NCBI GenBank assembly: GCA_938041955.1
Contig: CALISD010000082.1
Coordinates: 1-64,000 of the forward strand
Source of the DNA: an uncultured Granulosicoccaceae bacterium
GTDB taxonomy: Bacteria; Pseudomonadota; Gammaproteobacteria; Granulosicoccales; Granulosicoccaceae
Direction of reading: 5' to 3'
DNA length: 64,000 nt
Shown here: piece by piece, positions 48,917 through 58,430 of the stretch
How the letters are laid out: each line of letters opens with the position of its first letter
How positions within the stretch are numbered: position 1 is the first letter of the stretch
Notes under the pieces: model-generated
Told to the model about the DNA's origin: nothing
Database searches by the model: none
Seen by the model: only the letters and a program-made list of their open reading frames with translations
Position numbers and translations under genes: made by a program

Positions 48917-49022
48917 ATTTATAATTTCCCGGTTTCTAAAGCGATCCACCACGTTAGTAATTAGACCGCTTATAACAGTGATTTCGAGGCGCGGGACTTG
49001 GTCCACTCGCTGACGCGTCGGG
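48825..49022. mobile_element. 198-bp element bounded by 19-bp perfect inverted repeats and overlapping repeat copy B
   Basis: CCGACGCGTCAGCGAGTGG at 48825-48843 and CCACTCGCTGACGCGTCGG at 49004-49022 are exact reverse complements. Confidence 0.7.
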
Positions 49023-49133
49023 TTTGCGACGGGCTTGTGCCGCTCATCATTACTTACAGAAACCTAATGCGTCAGTGAGTACACTGCTTGATGAATGCAC
49101 TGCTTGAACAGAGCGCTTGTAACTATTTTGGAG

Positions 49134-49967
49134 CTAATACGACTCACACACATCAAGATCATCAACATCGATAGTAGCCGCAGGGAAATCAAGCGCAACA
49201 AACTCCTCATCAAATGTACCCTCAATATGAAGCACATTTCCGGCTGTAACGTAGATCGTATATTCGATTGAAGCGGTTTCAACTTCATCGTTGTAGATTC
49301 CAACGTAGTCTAAACGATATCGATTGCCGCCTAGTGGCATCATCACGGTAGCATCTGTCTGCGTTGGGGAACCATCAAACACTTCATAGCACTTTGATCC
49401 ATCTGCTTCGAAACTAGCGTAAATATCGCCGATCAACCCATTCGCGGTGATCACCGTATACTCTTCGTCGTACTCATCCGAAGCATCCCATATGCCTGCA
49501 ATGGCACTGGTATCACCGCCAACCAGAACCGGCAGTACCCGACAGGAAGTCACGCCGTTCCACCCCCAGGTATCATCCACTGGGTCGGTGTCAATGCAAG
49601 CTGTGGGTAGTACCGGAGTGACCACAACGGGCTGTTCCGTTACGGGTACGTCAGATACAAAACAGGTGCTCTGACCGTCCCAGCCAAAACCATCACCGTC
49701 AGAATCAATACAAGCACCCGTGACCAACGGTGTATTTTCTATAAGACAAGTAGCTGTACCATCCCAACCATATCCATCTCCGTCACTGTCTACGCACGCA
49801 GCAGCTGCAGACTCGATCGACACCACACAGGACATGTCGTTTTCCCATCCCCAACCATCACCATCAACATCGCTGCTTTCACTAGCACAAATCGGTGCGT
49901 CCATAGAGAAAACAGGGTGGCTGAGAACAAAAGAGAAAGCGATAAGACTTAACACGGAATAGTTCAT
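49134..49967 (-). CDS. Secreted protein with Cys-flanked DGDG repeats, hypothetical
   Basis: Signal peptide MNYSVLSLIAFSFVLSHPVFS; modules CASESSDVDGDGWGWENDMSC, CVDSDGDGYGWDGTATC, CIDSDGDGFGWDGQSTC, CIDTDPVDDTWGWNGVTSC; then a beta-rich C-terminal domain. Confidence 0.75.
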   Translation of the reverse strand: MNYSVLSLIAFSFVLSHPVFSMDAPICASESSDVDGDGWGWENDMSCVVSIESAAAACVDSDGDGYGWDGTATCLIENTPLVTGACIDSDGDGFGWDGQSTCFVSDVPVTEQPVVVTPVLPTACIDTDPVDDTWGWNGVTSCRVLPVLVGGDTSAIAGIWDASDEYDEEYTVITANGLIGDIYASFEADGSKCYEVFDGSPTQTDATVMMPLGGNRYRLDYVGIYNDEVETASIEYTIYVTAGNVLHIEGTFDEEFVALDFPAATIDVDDLDVCESY

Positions 49968-50071
49968 GAATTTACTACCTCTACATCCTACTTAAGAGAA
50001 GCAACCGCCATTATCAACCGGTTACCCATTGAATTTAAAACAGCATGACGCACGCGACAACTGCAATAGCA

Positions 50072-51691
50072 CTATGCCCCTGCGCGACCATCGCGGGACG
50101 CTAGTAGTCCTGTCAGCCAATCCGGATCCATCTCCGGCACAGAAGAAAGCAGCAGTTCCGTATATTCCGGGTGAGGTGGCGACAATATCTGGCTTTTTAA
50201 TCCCTGCTCTACCACTTTGCCCTGGTACATCACTACAATCTCATCAGAGATCGCCTTCACTGTTGCGATATCGTGGGTGATAAACAAATAACTAATGCCG
50301 AACTCTTCCTGCAGTCGTAACAGCAATTTTAATATACCTTCCTGCACTATCTGATCAAGTGCAGACGTCACTTCGTCGCAAATAATCACATCAGGCTCTG
50401 CAGCTAGCGCACGGGCAATGCAAATGCGTTGCTTTTGTCCGCCTGACAGTTCAGCGGGATAGCGATCCAAAAAGGACTCATCAAGTTCAATCATTGACAA
50501 TAGCTCAAGCAGTCGCTTTTCTTTCTCAAGCCCTTTCATGTCGTGGAAAAACTCTAATGGCCTGGCAATGATATTCTCTACCGTCTGGCGCGGGTTCATT
50601 GCCGTATCTGCCATTTGGTAAATCATTTGGATACGGCGCAACTGATCAGGTGTGCGATCTTTAAGCGCAGGAGGCAACACATCACCATTGAACATTACCG
50701 TGCCCTGGCTTTGCGGAAGCAATCCGGTAACCACTCTTGCCGCAGTAGATTTACCAGAGCCTGATTCACCCACTACCGCCACGGTTTTACCGCGCGGCAA
50801 TTCAATGTTTATGCCGTGCAAGACTTGCGTTTTTCCGTAAGCCGCATCAATGTCTTTTAGCGCCAGAACAATATCATTGCTGCGCGACTCCGGCTTTTCG
50901 AGAGAGCGGACAGACCATAAAGATTTGGTATATTTTTCTTTCGGCGAACTTAGCATAGATCGCGTTTCCGCCTGCTCTACCTCTTCACCGTAACGCAGTA
51001 CTTTGATCTCATCTGCCATTTGCGCCACAACTGAAAGATCATGAGTGATGTAGATTGCCGCGGTGTGATATTTGTCAACAATTTCCCGCATAGCGGCCAG
51101 TACTTCAACCTGTGTGGTTACATCAAGCGCGGTAGTCGGCTCATCAAAAATAATAAGATCCGGTCTGGATGACATGGCCATGGCAGTCATCACACGCTGT
51201 AACTGTCCTCCAGATACTTGATGCGGGTACCTTTCACCAATGTTCGCAGGATCTGGCAGATGTAGCGATTCATATAGCTCGATCGCATCTTGTCTGGACT
51301 CGCTCTCCGGCCGCAACTGCGAGCGTGTGGCTGATTCTATGGTCTGGTCTATAAGGCGATGCGCCGGGTTAAATGCTGCGGCAGCAGATTGTGCGACATA
51401 AGCAATGCGGGTTCCCCAAAGCTTTCGCCGTTGCGATTCCTTAAGCGTGAGTAGATCAGTTCCGTCAAATACCACCTGGCCCTGAGTAAAGCGACAACCT
51501 GATCGTGCAAACCCCATAGCAGCCAGACCAAGAGTCGACTTACCCGCCCCGGACTCGCCGATAATGCCTAGCACTTGGCCGCGCCTTAGTTGGAGGTCTA
51601 CCCCTTTTATTATCGGGTGCCAGCGTTCGTCTGAATACCCTTCAATGTGGATATCTGTCATTTGCATTAACGGCTGGTCTTGATCATTCAT
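50072..51691 (-). CDS. Dipeptide/oligopeptide ABC transporter, fused double ATP-binding protein
   Basis: Two Walker A sites (GESGAGKSTLG; GESGSGKSTAA) and two ABC signatures (VSGGQLQRVMTAMA; LSGGQKQRICIARA). Confidence 0.93.
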   Translation of the reverse strand: MNDQDQPLMQMTDIHIEGYSDERWHPIIKGVDLQLRRGQVLGIIGESGAGKSTLGLAAMGFARSGCRFTQGQVVFDGTDLLTLKESQRRKLWGTRIAYVAQSAAAAFNPAHRLIDQTIESATRSQLRPESESRQDAIELYESLHLPDPANIGERYPHQVSGGQLQRVMTAMAMSSRPDLIIFDEPTTALDVTTQVEVLAAMREIVDKYHTAAIYITHDLSVVAQMADEIKVLRYGEEVEQAETRSMLSSPKEKYTKSLWSVRSLEKPESRSNDIVLALKDIDAAYGKTQVLHGINIELPRGKTVAVVGESGSGKSTAARVVTGLLPQSQGTVMFNGDVLPPALKDRTPDQLRRIQMIYQMADTAMNPRQTVENIIARPLEFFHDMKGLEKEKRLLELLSMIELDESFLDRYPAELSGGQKQRICIARALAAEPDVIICDEVTSALDQIVQEGILKLLLRLQEEFGISYLFITHDIATVKAISDEIVVMYQGKVVEQGLKSQILSPPHPEYTELLLSSVPEMDPDWLTGLLASRDGRAGA

Positions 51692-51723
51692 GGGCTTTAA
51701 TCTGATATGTGCCTGGCAGGTTA

Positions 51724-52653
51724 TTACTGTTCATCACGCAAACCACTGGTCTTATGTAAAAACCAATCAACCACAAAGTTCACTGCCACAGTGAGTAGGC
51801 CGATGGCCGCCGCCGGTAGTAAAGGCGTGATACCCGCCTTGAGATCGTATTGTGCAAACTGAATTAACGAAGCATTGTCGCGCACCATCGAACCCCAATC
51901 TGCCGTTGGCGGCTGAATTCCTACACCTAGAAATGAAAGCGCTGCGATAGTTAAAAACACAAAAGAAAAACGTAAGCCAAACTCAGCCACTAAAGGCGGC
52001 ATGATGTTTGGCAGGATTTCGTTTTTCATCACCCAACCAAGCTTTTCTCCGCGTAGTCTTGCTACTTCTACGTAGTCCATTACGGCAACATTAATGGCCA
52101 CTGCCCGGGTCAGCCTGAACACTCTGGTGGAATCAAGTACGGCGATGATCAAGATTAAACTGACCACACTCGGTTTAAATATAGACAACAACACCAGCGC
52201 GAAGATCAAACTGGGGATCGCCATCAAAACATCTACTGCACGACTCAAAAACTGATCAAGCCAACTTCTGTTGATGGCCGCTACCAGCCCAAGGCCACCA
52301 CCAATGATAAATGACAGCAGTGTTGTCACGAGGGCAATACCCATGGTGTTTCTGGCACCGTAAATTAAGCGGGTCAGAATATCCCGCCCAATCTGATCAG
52401 TGCCGAATCGGTGGGTTTCGTCCCACGGGGCAAATGGCGTGATGAATATATCTGCTTCACCATAAGGGGCCAGCCATGGCGCAAACAACGCTACAAATAC
52501 ATAGCCCGCTACCACAATCATGCCGAACCATGCAGATAGCGGCGCTTTTTTTAGTGCCAGCCACGAACGTTCTGCGCGAGAACGGCGTTGCCTGATAGCC
52601 CCCACTTCTGCGGAGGCGCTATACCCGTCTGGTGATTCAGTTGAGTCAGTCAT
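51724..52653 (-). CDS. Peptide ABC transporter permease (DppC-like)
   Basis: HRFGTDQIGRDILTRLIYGARNTMGIALV...YVEVARLRGEKLGWVMKNEILPNIMPPLV. Confidence 0.92.
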   Translation of the reverse strand: MTDSTESPDGYSASAEVGAIRQRRSRAERSWLALKKAPLSAWFGMIVVAGYVFVALFAPWLAPYGEADIFITPFAPWDETHRFGTDQIGRDILTRLIYGARNTMGIALVTTLLSFIIGGGLGLVAAINRSWLDQFLSRAVDVLMAIPSLIFALVLLSIFKPSVVSLILIIAVLDSTRVFRLTRAVAINVAVMDYVEVARLRGEKLGWVMKNEILPNIMPPLVAEFGLRFSFVFLTIAALSFLGVGIQPPTADWGSMVRDNASLIQFAQYDLKAGITPLLPAAAIGLLTVAVNFVVDWFLHKTSGLRDEQ

Positions 52654-53630
52654 CTTGGGTGCAACAGCCGTGGGTTAGTCACTATGCCAATCACATCGGC
52701 AATTAAATTTAAAAGAATGTAGGTGCCGGCGAAAATCAGAGCACAGGCTTGTACGACAGGTATGTCTCGTGATGAGACTGAATCAACCATTAACTGACCG
52801 ATTCCCGGATACACAAAAACCACTTCGACCACCACAACCCCCACCACCAGATACGCCAGGTTAAATGCGATCACGGTGGCAATCGGCGCCCAGGCATTGG
52901 GAAGCGCGTGCTTTAATATCACCTCAGAGCGGGATGCGCCCTTTAAACGGGCCATTTCTATATACGGGCTGGCAAGCAGGTTGATGATGGCTGCGCGCGT
53001 CATACGCATCATGTGGGCAACAATGACCAGGGTCAGCGTAATCGCAGGTAACGCTATTCGGTTTAATCTTTCACCCATGGCCATATCAATATCGACGGTT
53101 GCCAGTGACGGAAACACTTTCCACAATGATGCGAATATCAGGATCAATACGTAGGCGACGAAAAACTCCGGCATTGATATTGTCGTGAGGGTTGTGACGT
53201 TCACGCTGCGGTCGTACCACGAGTTTCGATACAGCGCCGCAGTAAGCCCGAGAAACAGCGCCAACGGCACTGCAATCAGTGCAGTGACGCTTGCCAAAAA
53301 CAGGGTATTTTTGAGTCTGGGAGCGATCATTTCCGCCACCGATCTGGAGCGATCCTGACCGGATGCGGAACGTCCGGAGAACGAAGTCCCCAAATCGCCC
53401 TTCGCCACGGCTTTGACCCAGTCTAAATAGCGTGCCGGCGCGGGTTTATCGAGACCCAGCTCCTTTCTGAACGCCGCGACGGTGTCTTCTGTGGCCGCCT
53501 GGCCCAGTACTGCCTCGCCGAAATCCCCGGGAAGAAGCGAAATTGAGCTGAAAATGATTGCAGAAACGACAAAAAGCGTCACCACCCCCAATAAAAGCCG
53601 TTTGACAATGGTAACCAGAACCGGATGCAA
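52650..53630 (-). CDS. Peptide ABC transporter permease (DppB-like)
   Basis: VKRLLLGVVTLFVVSAIIFSSISLLPGDFGEAVLG...YIEMARLKGASRSEVILKHALPNAWAPI. ATGA-type 4-nt overlap with the next gene. Confidence 0.92.
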   Translation of the reverse strand: MHPVLVTIVKRLLLGVVTLFVVSAIIFSSISLLPGDFGEAVLGQAATEDTVAAFRKELGLDKPAPARYLDWVKAVAKGDLGTSFSGRSASGQDRSRSVAEMIAPRLKNTLFLASVTALIAVPLALFLGLTAALYRNSWYDRSVNVTTLTTISMPEFFVAYVLILIFASLWKVFPSLATVDIDMAMGERLNRIALPAITLTLVIVAHMMRMTRAAIINLLASPYIEMARLKGASRSEVILKHALPNAWAPIATVIAFNLAYLVVGVVVVEVVFVYPGIGQLMVDSVSSRDIPVVQACALIFAGTYILLNLIADVIGIVTNPRLLHPR

Positions 53631-53831
53631 TTATTTTCCAACCTTGATGATATAGTGTTAACTCAGATAGGTGAGAGTACGTAACACCTCCATACAGGTG
53701 TACTTTACCAACGCACAGAAAGCCCGTCTAATTATCTGCGACATGCGACACAGCGTGCCAGTCAAACAATGATCACCGCGTTCTTACACGTACGACGGTG
53801 GGCAAACGTAAACAACCGAGGAGAGGATACG

Positions 53832-55436
53832 TTGAAAAGAAACGTCATTATCAGTCATGCGGAACAACTAACCGCCGGTAGAATCAGTCGCCGGAAATTT
53901 ATTATGACCGCAATCGCTGCGGGCGCCACACTGCCAATGGCACTGACAATGGCAGGCAACGCCATTGCTGCAACGCCTGTAAAAGGCGGCCGACTAAGAC
54001 AAGGCCTTGGCTACGGCTCAACCACAGACACTCTGGACCCCGGTACTTCCGAAAACGGCTTCACTCAGGCACTACACTATTCGTATGGTAACCAGCTTAC
54101 CGAAGTAGACAGCAACGGCGCATTAATTCCGGAACTGGCAGAAAGCTATGAGCCCAGTGATGGCGCAAAAGTATGGCGATTCAAGCTACGCAACGGCGTT
54201 GAATTCCACAACGGTAAATCACTCACCGCTGATGACATCATTGCTACTTACAACCACCATCGTGGTGAAGAGTCAAAGTCTGCTGCTAAGGGCTTGCTGA
54301 CAGCCATCACCTCAATCACAAAAGACGGCGACGATACCGTGGTCTTCGAACTCGAAGCTGGCAACGCTGACTTCCCGTATATAGTCAGCGATTACCACCT
54401 GATTATTCAACCATCAAAAGATGGTGCGATAGACGCCTTATCCGGCATCGGTACCGGCGGCTATGTACTAGATACCTTTGAGCCCGGCGTTCGCGCCCTT
54501 TCAAAGCGTAACCCTAACTATTTTAAAGAAAGCCGTGCACACTTTGACGAAATAGAACTTCTTTCTATTCTTGATGTAACCGCCCGCCAAAATGCCATCA
54601 TGAATGGTGATGCAGATGTGATCGACAACGTTGATCCAAAAACTGTTGCTTTGTTGGCTCGCGCGCCAAACCTCGATATTCTGGAAACCACAGGAACACA
54701 GCACTACACGTTCCCCATGCGTCTTGATATCGAGCCTTTTGGAAACCTCGATCTACGCCTGGCACTTAAGTACGCCATCAAGCGGCAGGAACTGGTGGAC
54801 AAGATTCTGCTTGGCCACGGCCTGGTAGGTAATGACATTCCGGTTTCACCGGCAATGCCATTTCTCAACACTGATATCGCACAGCGAGAGTTTGATCCAG
54901 AGAAAGCAGCAGAGCATTACAAAAAGTCAGGTCACACTGGCACTATCAAGCTTTCTGCGTCTGATGCCGCCTTCGCAGGCGCTGTTGATGCAGCCCAGCT
55001 TATCGCCGCTTCTGCCAAAGAAGCCGGCATCGCGATCGAAGTCGTACGCGAACCTAAAGATGGCTACTGGTCCAATGTCTGGAACAAGAAAGGCTGGTGC
55101 GCATGTTACTGGGGTGGTCGTCCTACCCAAGACTGGATGTACTCAGCAGCGTATACCGCCGACACTGAGTGGAACGACACCGCATGGAAAGAGACAGCAG
55201 CAGCCAAGTCGTTTAACGAAGTGGTTGTCGCGGCTCGCTCAGAAACAGATGATACCAAGCGTAAAGCACAATACTTTGAAGCACAGCAACTCCTTCATGA
55301 TGATGGTGGAGCAATCGTTGGAATGTGGGCTAATTACATTCACGCACACTCGAAGAAGATTGCACATGGCGACGACGTGGCAGCCAACTGGATAAACGAC
55401 GGCAACAAAATTGCCGAACGTTGGTGGTTTGCATAA
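53832..55436 (+). CDS. Peptide ABC transporter substrate-binding protein (DppA-like), Tat-type signal
   Basis: TTG start after GAGGAGAG SD; ISRRKFIMTAIAAGATLPMALTMAGNAIA twin-arginine-type leader; FKLRNGVEFHNGKSLTADDIIATYNHH. Confidence 0.88.
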   Translation: MKRNVIISHAEQLTAGRISRRKFIMTAIAAGATLPMALTMAGNAIAATPVKGGRLRQGLGYGSTTDTLDPGTSENGFTQALHYSYGNQLTEVDSNGALIPELAESYEPSDGAKVWRFKLRNGVEFHNGKSLTADDIIATYNHHRGEESKSAAKGLLTAITSITKDGDDTVVFELEAGNADFPYIVSDYHLIIQPSKDGAIDALSGIGTGGYVLDTFEPGVRALSKRNPNYFKESRAHFDEIELLSILDVTARQNAIMNGDADVIDNVDPKTVALLARAPNLDILETTGTQHYTFPMRLDIEPFGNLDLRLALKYAIKRQELVDKILLGHGLVGNDIPVSPAMPFLNTDIAQREFDPEKAAEHYKKSGHTGTIKLSASDAAFAGAVDAAQLIAASAKEAGIAIEVVREPKDGYWSNVWNKKGWCACYWGGRPTQDWMYSAAYTADTEWNDTAWKETAAAKSFNEVVVAARSETDDTKRKAQYFEAQQLLHDDGGAIVGMWANYIHAHSKKIAHGDDVAANWINDGNKIAERWWFA

Positions 55437-55450
55437 CTAAAAGTCGTAGA

Positions 55451-55495
55451 CAATAAAAGCCGGTTGTTCGTAAGAACAATCGGCTTTTTTATTGC
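55451..55495 (+). terminator. Rho-independent terminator after the substrate-binding protein
   Basis: CAATAAAAGCCGgTTGTTCgtaaGAACAAtCGGCTTTTTTATTG, long near-perfect stem with T6. Confidence 0.9.
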
Positions 55496-55807
55496 CTGCA
55501 GCTAATTATCTGTACACATAAAGATCACGCAGGCTCTGAAGATGAAAGGCCAGACAATTCTTTGTGCATTTCAATATAACAACGCCAATACGCAATCACA
55601 TGTTTTTTTTCGGCCCGGTGATAGGCTTCGATTTTAGCGCTGCCAACATATTTTCAGACATCTAAGTCGTGAGAAGCCGATGTGTATGCGGCGTTTCTGT
55701 TTCTGCTTGAACTACATTTAGGTTCAAAGCGGTCGTCCCGCTTCACATCATAAACAGGCCCACAAAGCCAAAAGCTTAGTTAACTCCAAATTTCAGAAAG
55801 GCAAGAC

Positions 55808-56797
55808 ATGAAAGTATTGGTCACTGGAAGCGCTGGACACTTAGGTGAAGCGTTAATGCGCTCTTTTCTCGCCACTGGAGATCAACCTGTCGGTGTTGAT
55901 GTTAAAGATTCCGAATTTACAGACTTTGTGGGCAGTATCACCGATCGGGCAGTAGTGAAGTCGTGCATTAAAGGCTGTGAAGCAGTTTTACACACGGCAA
56001 CGCTACACAAGCCGCATGTTGGCACTCATAGCAGGCAGGATTTCGTCGATACGAACATCTCGGGCACACTGAATCTACTCGAAGAAAGCCTCAAAAACGG
56101 TTGCCAGTCTTTTGTATTTACCAGCACCACCAGCACTTTCGGAGATGCCATGCGCCCCAAACCAGGTGATCCAGCCGTTTGGGTCACGGAAGACTTGCGC
56201 GCCAAGCCGAAAAACATTTACGGTGTCACCAAGACAACAGCGGAAGATATGTGTGAACTCTTCCACCGAAGCGCTGGCTTGCCTTGTCTTGTTCTCAAGA
56301 CCTCCAGATTCTTCCCTGAGCCAGATGATACAAAAGACAAGCGAGACGCCTATGAGGACAGCAACTTAAAGGTCAACGAGTTGCTGTTTCGTCGCGTTGA
56401 TATCGCCGACGTAGTCGATGCCCACCGGCGCGCTATTGTTAAAGCAGATGATATCGGCTTCGACCGTTTTATTATATCCAGCACCACACCATTTAAGAGA
56501 ACAGATGTCGAAGATCTCGCCACCGACGCGCCAACCGTGCTGCAACGCTACGTGCCGGAATACGTCGAACTCTATGCCCGTAAAGGATGGAAAATGTTCC
56601 CGGCCATTAGCCGTGTTTACGACAACAGTCGAGCAGCAGATCGGTTGGGGTGGGAACCTCACTACACCTTTTCCAGATCGATAGACAAGCTGATTCAAGG
56701 TGTTGATTACCGAAGTGAACTGACACACCAAATCGGAATTAAAAACTATCACAACCAGACATTTAACGATGGACCCTATCCGGTTTCGAGTTTCTAG
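55808..56797 (+). CDS. NAD-dependent epimerase/dehydratase (extended SDR)
   Basis: MKVLVTGSAGHLGEALMRSFLATGDQPVGVD (Rossmann), NIYGVTKTTAEDMC (YxxxK). Confidence 0.92.
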   Translation: MKVLVTGSAGHLGEALMRSFLATGDQPVGVDVKDSEFTDFVGSITDRAVVKSCIKGCEAVLHTATLHKPHVGTHSRQDFVDTNISGTLNLLEESLKNGCQSFVFTSTTSTFGDAMRPKPGDPAVWVTEDLRAKPKNIYGVTKTTAEDMCELFHRSAGLPCLVLKTSRFFPEPDDTKDKRDAYEDSNLKVNELLFRRVDIADVVDAHRRAIVKADDIGFDRFIISSTTPFKRTDVEDLATDAPTVLQRYVPEYVELYARKGWKMFPAISRVYDNSRAADRLGWEPHYTFSRSIDKLIQGVDYRSELTHQIGIKNYHNQTFNDGPYPVSSF

Positions 56798-57012
56798 TAT
56801 TAAAGCAATCGTTCGAAAACAGACACTCGCTGCGTGGAGCTTTCCAACCTTCTCTGACACTGCCTGTAACGACCCTGAGAAAGAACTTGGAAACAAGGCC
56901 GACACTCTATCCCTTTGGATGACTGCCCTATAATGTATTGGAGTTAGATGTGATTTTCTTCGGGCTGGCTGTTCTGTCGTCCATCCTGATCTTTACTGAA
57001 CTACATGCGCAA

Positions 57013-57708
57013 CTACACACCCAGGTACTTTTGAACCAATCCTTTATTGTTATGCAGCTTCGATGCATAAACAGTTTCTGCATCGACCCCGTGCTCTATG
57101 AAGGACACTCGATCTGCTATTGAAAGCACTGCATCAACATGTTGCTCGACCAATATAACTGCCACATTCTGCTGTTTCATTTCAACAATCACATCACGAA
57201 TCAACGACGTCATTGATGGTTGCAAGCCTTCAGTAGGCTCATCCAGCAGAATCACTTGAGGCCTGGTACAAATAGCTCTGGCCATGGCGAGCATTTGCTG
57301 TTCACCCCCTGAAAGAGTTTCCGCGCGTTGTTTTAGTCGCTCCCTCAAACGTGGAAATAAAGACAATGCATATTCTCGCGTCTCTTTGCCTGCGCCACTG
57401 GCCATAAGACCGATTTCCATATTCTGCTGCACACTAAGCTCTGAGAACAATCGCCTGCCTTGAGGCACGTAAGCCACACCTTTTCCCGGTATGTGGTGTG
57501 GCGCCAGATTGTTTAAGGATTCTCCATCCAGTTCTATGCTGCCTGTACGCAGCGGCAACAAACCCATTATTGATTTAAGTGTTGTGGTCTTTCCTGCACC
57601 ATTTCGCCCGAGCAGGCACAGTATCTCACCGCGCTCGACCGACAGTGACAATTGGTACAACACCTGAACCTGATCGTAAGCTACATCGATATTGTTGACC
57701 GTTAACAT
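57013..57708 (-). CDS. livF: Branched-chain amino acid-type ABC transporter ATP-binding protein (LivF-like)
   Basis: LLGRNGAGKTTTLKSIMGLLPLRTGSIELDGESL...LSGGEQQMLAMARAICTRPQVILLDEPTEGLQP. Confidence 0.9.
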   Translation of the reverse strand: MLTVNNIDVAYDQVQVLYQLSLSVERGEILCLLGRNGAGKTTTLKSIMGLLPLRTGSIELDGESLNNLAPHHIPGKGVAYVPQGRRLFSELSVQQNMEIGLMASGAGKETREYALSLFPRLRERLKQRAETLSGGEQQMLAMARAICTRPQVILLDEPTEGLQPSMTSLIRDVIVEMKQQNVAVILVEQHVDAVLSIADRVSFIEHGVDAETVYASKLHNNKGLVQKYLGV

Positions 57709-58430
57709 CAGTGCGATCCCAGGTAGGCTGTTTGTACCGACTGGTTGGCACGGATCTCATCGGGGGTGCCTTCTGCCAGAACCTCTCCGAAGTTCAACAC
57801 GGTGATGTAGTGAGCGGCTTTCATCACCACATCCATATTGTGTTCAATTAACAGAATGGTTGTACTTTCAGAAAGCACTCCAACCAGCTCAATGAACCCT
57901 TTAACTTCCGTGGCTGATAAACCCTGGGTGGGCTCATCAAGGATAAACAGCTTGGGTGACTGAGCCAGCCCCATACCAATTTCAAGCAAGCGCTGGTGCC
58001 CGTAGCTTAAGTCCCCTGCAATTTGATCATAGCGATCTGCCAGATAGACCTTCTCAAGAACAGAGGCTACTTTTTCATTCACTACTGACGGCTTTCCTTT
58101 GATGACGCGTCGTGCCGCCAGCGCGACGTTTTCATGAACAGACAATTTAGAAAAAACAGAAGTGATCTGAAACGTATACGCCATGCCCATGGTCATGCGC
58201 TTATGTGCGGGCAGTTGAGTGATATCTTTATCCCTGAAGATCACCGAACCGCTACTGCTTTTGATACGACCGCTGAGCATACCGACAAAAGTAGTTTTAC
58301 CTGCCCCGTTTGGCCCGATAAGCGCTCTTACCTGCCCTTCCGGTAGATTAAAATCTACATTGCTTACCGCCTGCAGGCCAGAGTAGTTTTTGGACAAGCC
58401 TCGAGTAGAAATTAAGCTCATGGCAGCCAC
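57708..58430 (-). CDS. livG: Branched-chain amino acid-type ABC transporter ATP-binding protein (LivG-like)
   Basis: LIGPNGAGKTTFVGMLSGRIKSSSGSVIF...LSYGHQRLLEIGMGLAQSPKLFILDEPTQGLSATEV. Confidence 0.9.
   Translation of the reverse strand: MAAMSLISTRGLSKNYSGLQAVSNVDFNLPEGQVRALIGPNGAGKTTFVGMLSGRIKSSSGSVIFRDKDITQLPAHKRMTMGMAYTFQITSVFSKLSVHENVALAARRVIKGKPSVVNEKVASVLEKVYLADRYDQIAGDLSYGHQRLLEIGMGLAQSPKLFILDEPTQGLSATEVKGFIELVGVLSESTTILLIEHNMDVVMKAAHYITVLNFGEVLAEGTPDEIRANQSVQTAYLGSH

Noticed and set aside
48825-49022. Inverted repeats considered as a simple intrinsic terminator
   Set aside because: Arms are about 160 bp apart with no T-tract, and they coincide with a dispersed repeat; mobile-element ends fit better.
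54832-55395. 187-aa alternate-frame ORF in the peptide SBP
   Set aside because: Fully inside a confident CDS in another frame, with no domain.
56366-56905. 179-aa minus-strand ORF
   Set aside because: Antisense to the SDR gene; no homology signal recognised.
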